A DNA stretch of 14,534 bases from DATJBC01 sp035515515 (GTDB lineage: Bacteria; Actinomycetota; Acidimicrobiia; Acidimicrobiales; UBA8190): the NCBI GenBank assembly GCA_035515515.1, contig DATJBC010000070.1, positions 1-14,534 of the forward strand, in the 5' to 3' direction. Shown piece after piece: positions 13,647 to 14,534 of the stretch. A model generated the notes under the pieces. It ran no database searches. It saw only the letters and a list, made by a program, of their open reading frames with translations, and was not told where the DNA came from. The position numbers and the translations under genes are program-made. How positions within the stretch are numbered: the first letter of the stretch is position 1; each line of letters opens with the position of its first letter.

Positions 13647-14420
13647 GTGACCGGCGTGCCTGACGTCTTGGCCTACGCCGTGGTGGGCCGCGGCCGGTGG
13701 GCCACGCGCATGGCGGGCGTGCTCAGCGGGGAGGGGCGCGTCGTGCGTGGCGTCCCCGAGGCCCGTCGCCGTCCCGGCGAGGACGCGGACGACTACGCCG
13801 CGCGCCTGGGGAGCGCCCTGCGGGGAAGCGGGGCCGGCGTCGCCTGGATCTGTGTGCCGCCGGGGCCGCACATCGCCCCCCTGGTGGGCGCGGCGCTGAC
13901 GAGCGGGCTCCACGTGGTGGTGGAGAAGCCCTGGATGTGCACGCCCGGGGAGACGGCGGCCCTGGCCACGCTGGCCCAGCAGTCGGGGCGCGTCGTCGGC
14001 GTCGACTACGAGTACTGCCTCCTCGACGGCGTGGCCCGCTGGAGGGAGCACCACGGCCCGGGGGCGGGCCTGCGCTTCGGCGGGACCTTCGACGTGGCCG
14101 TGGCCGACCACCTGGGCCTCGCCCCGTTGTGGAACCTCGGCAGCCACCTCCTCGCCATCAAGGAGTACGCCGTCCCCGCCGCCACCGTCGGCGAGATCCG
14201 CTGTGGATACGGGCGGCCGCCCGAGCGCCTCGCCTGGGTGGCCGACGGCGCGCGCGACGTCGTCGACTTCGGCGACCACGGTGAGCCCATCATCCAGCGC
14301 TTCGTGTCCCTCTTCGAGGAGGCCGTGGGCGCCGGGGGCCAGGGGGAGGCCGCCTTCCCGCTCGACCTGGCCTTCGCCGGGCGCGTGGGGGCCGCCGTGG
14401 AGGAGCTGGCCCGCTCCTGA
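13647..14420 (+). CDS. Short Gfo/Idh/MocA family oxidoreductase
   Basis: A 257-residue NAD(P)-dependent oxidoreductase of the Gfo/Idh/MocA family. Such enzymes oxidise or reduce sugars, inositols and nucleotide-sugars. The N-terminal Rossmann motif is VVGRGRWATRMAGVL (12-26). WICVPPGPHIAPLV (68-80) forms the next cofactor-binding part, and the family EKP signature is at 93-95 (HVVVEKPWM). WNLGSHLLAIKEY (162-174) lies where the catalytic histidine segment is expected. The protein is clearly shorter than the usual 330-380 residues; the C-terminal substrate sheet seems reduced but the frame is intact. The GTG at 13647 lies nine bases after the flavoprotein stop with no clear ribosome site; a GTG at 13656 is possible. 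It is probably the third member of the cassette. Confidence 0.82.
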   Translation: MTGVPDVLAYAVVGRGRWATRMAGVLSGEGRVVRGVPEARRRPGEDADDYAARLGSALRGSGAGVAWICVPPGPHIAPLVGAALTSGLHVVVEKPWMCTPGETAALATLAQQSGRVVGVDYEYCLLDGVARWREHHGPGAGLRFGGTFDVAVADHLGLAPLWNLGSHLLAIKEYAVPAATVGEIRCGYGRPPERLAWVADGARDVVDFGDHGEPIIQRFVSLFEEAVGAGGQGEAAFPLDLAFAGRVGAAVEELARS

Positions 14421-14434
14421 CGCCCTGCGTGGCC

Positions 14435-14454
14435 GGGGCGGGCGCCGGCGCCCC
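14435..14454 (+). terminator. Possible hairpin terminator after the sugar cassette
   Basis: GGGGCG (14435-14440) can pair with CGCCCC (14449-14454) around an eight-base loop, and the inner 14 bases (14440-14453) also form a perfect palindrome. It lies 15 bases after the MocA-type stop. There is no T-run, so termination is uncertain. The remaining 80 bases to the window edge show no gene that I can support. Confidence 0.3.
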
Positions 14455-14534
14455 GGGCGTGGTTCAAGGCCCATCGGGCGGCGGCCGATGCCCCCATGTG
14501 CCCCCGCTCACGCCCCAGGGTGACGCGCCCTCCG

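Noticed and set aside
12591..14474. 627-codon open frame on the minus strand across the flavoprotein and MocA-type genes
   Set aside because: It is antisense to two genes with clear family motifs. Its product is His/Arg/Gly/Pro-rich low-complexity sequence, as expected when GC-rich third positions remove stops from the opposite strand.
14455..14534. GGTTCAA near 14461 as a tRNA T-loop
   Set aside because: No paired T-stem, acceptor stem or anticodon arm can be drawn around it on either strand.

Overview
The window is very GC-rich with strong G/C at third codon positions. Its gene content is actinobacterial: a maleylpyruvate-isomerase-type DinB/MDMPI protein (a fold linked to mycothiol chemistry), GTG and TTG starts, and genes whose TANNNT -10 box sits 6-7 bases before a GTG/ATG, the layout of leaderless transcripts. 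Layout and families suggest a high-GC actinobacterium, perhaps of class Acidimicrobiia. That placement is an inference. I see no mobile element, CRISPR array, rRNA or tRNA, and the window reads as chromosomal.

Left part (1-5630, all plus strand): the C-terminal half of an MFS transporter cut by the window edge; 10 bases later a long-chain acyl-CoA synthetase whose Shine-Dalgarno overlaps the transporter stop; then a GT4 glycosyltransferase of the trehalose synthase (TreT) type; then a ComB-family 2-phosphosulfolactate phosphatase. The first two look co-transcribed. The other two are codirectional with short gaps, but functional unity is not evident.

Middle part (5656-9179, alternating strands): a Tat-exported flavin monoamine oxidase (minus); a 57-codon basic protein (plus); a one-pass membrane protein with an extracytoplasmic Ig-like domain (minus); and a phytanoyl-CoA dioxygenase family enzyme (plus) with a leaderless-type promoter.

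Right part (9110-14420): two minus-strand genes, a two-helix membrane protein with an N-terminal DUF2510-like motif and a TTTAAP-repeat stalk, and a TIGR03084-like mycothiol-type enzyme. Divergent from these is a tight plus-strand cassette: a DPM1-like family 2 glycosyltransferase, an FAD-dependent oxidoreductase that starts on a TTG overlapping the glycosyltransferase stop, and a short Gfo/Idh/MocA oxidoreductase 9 bases further on. Two redox enzymes coupled to a polyprenyl-phosphate-type glycosyltransferase suggest making and attaching an unusual sugar of the cell surface. This cassette is the best candidate in the window for an undescribed pathway. Its downstream end may lie outside the window.
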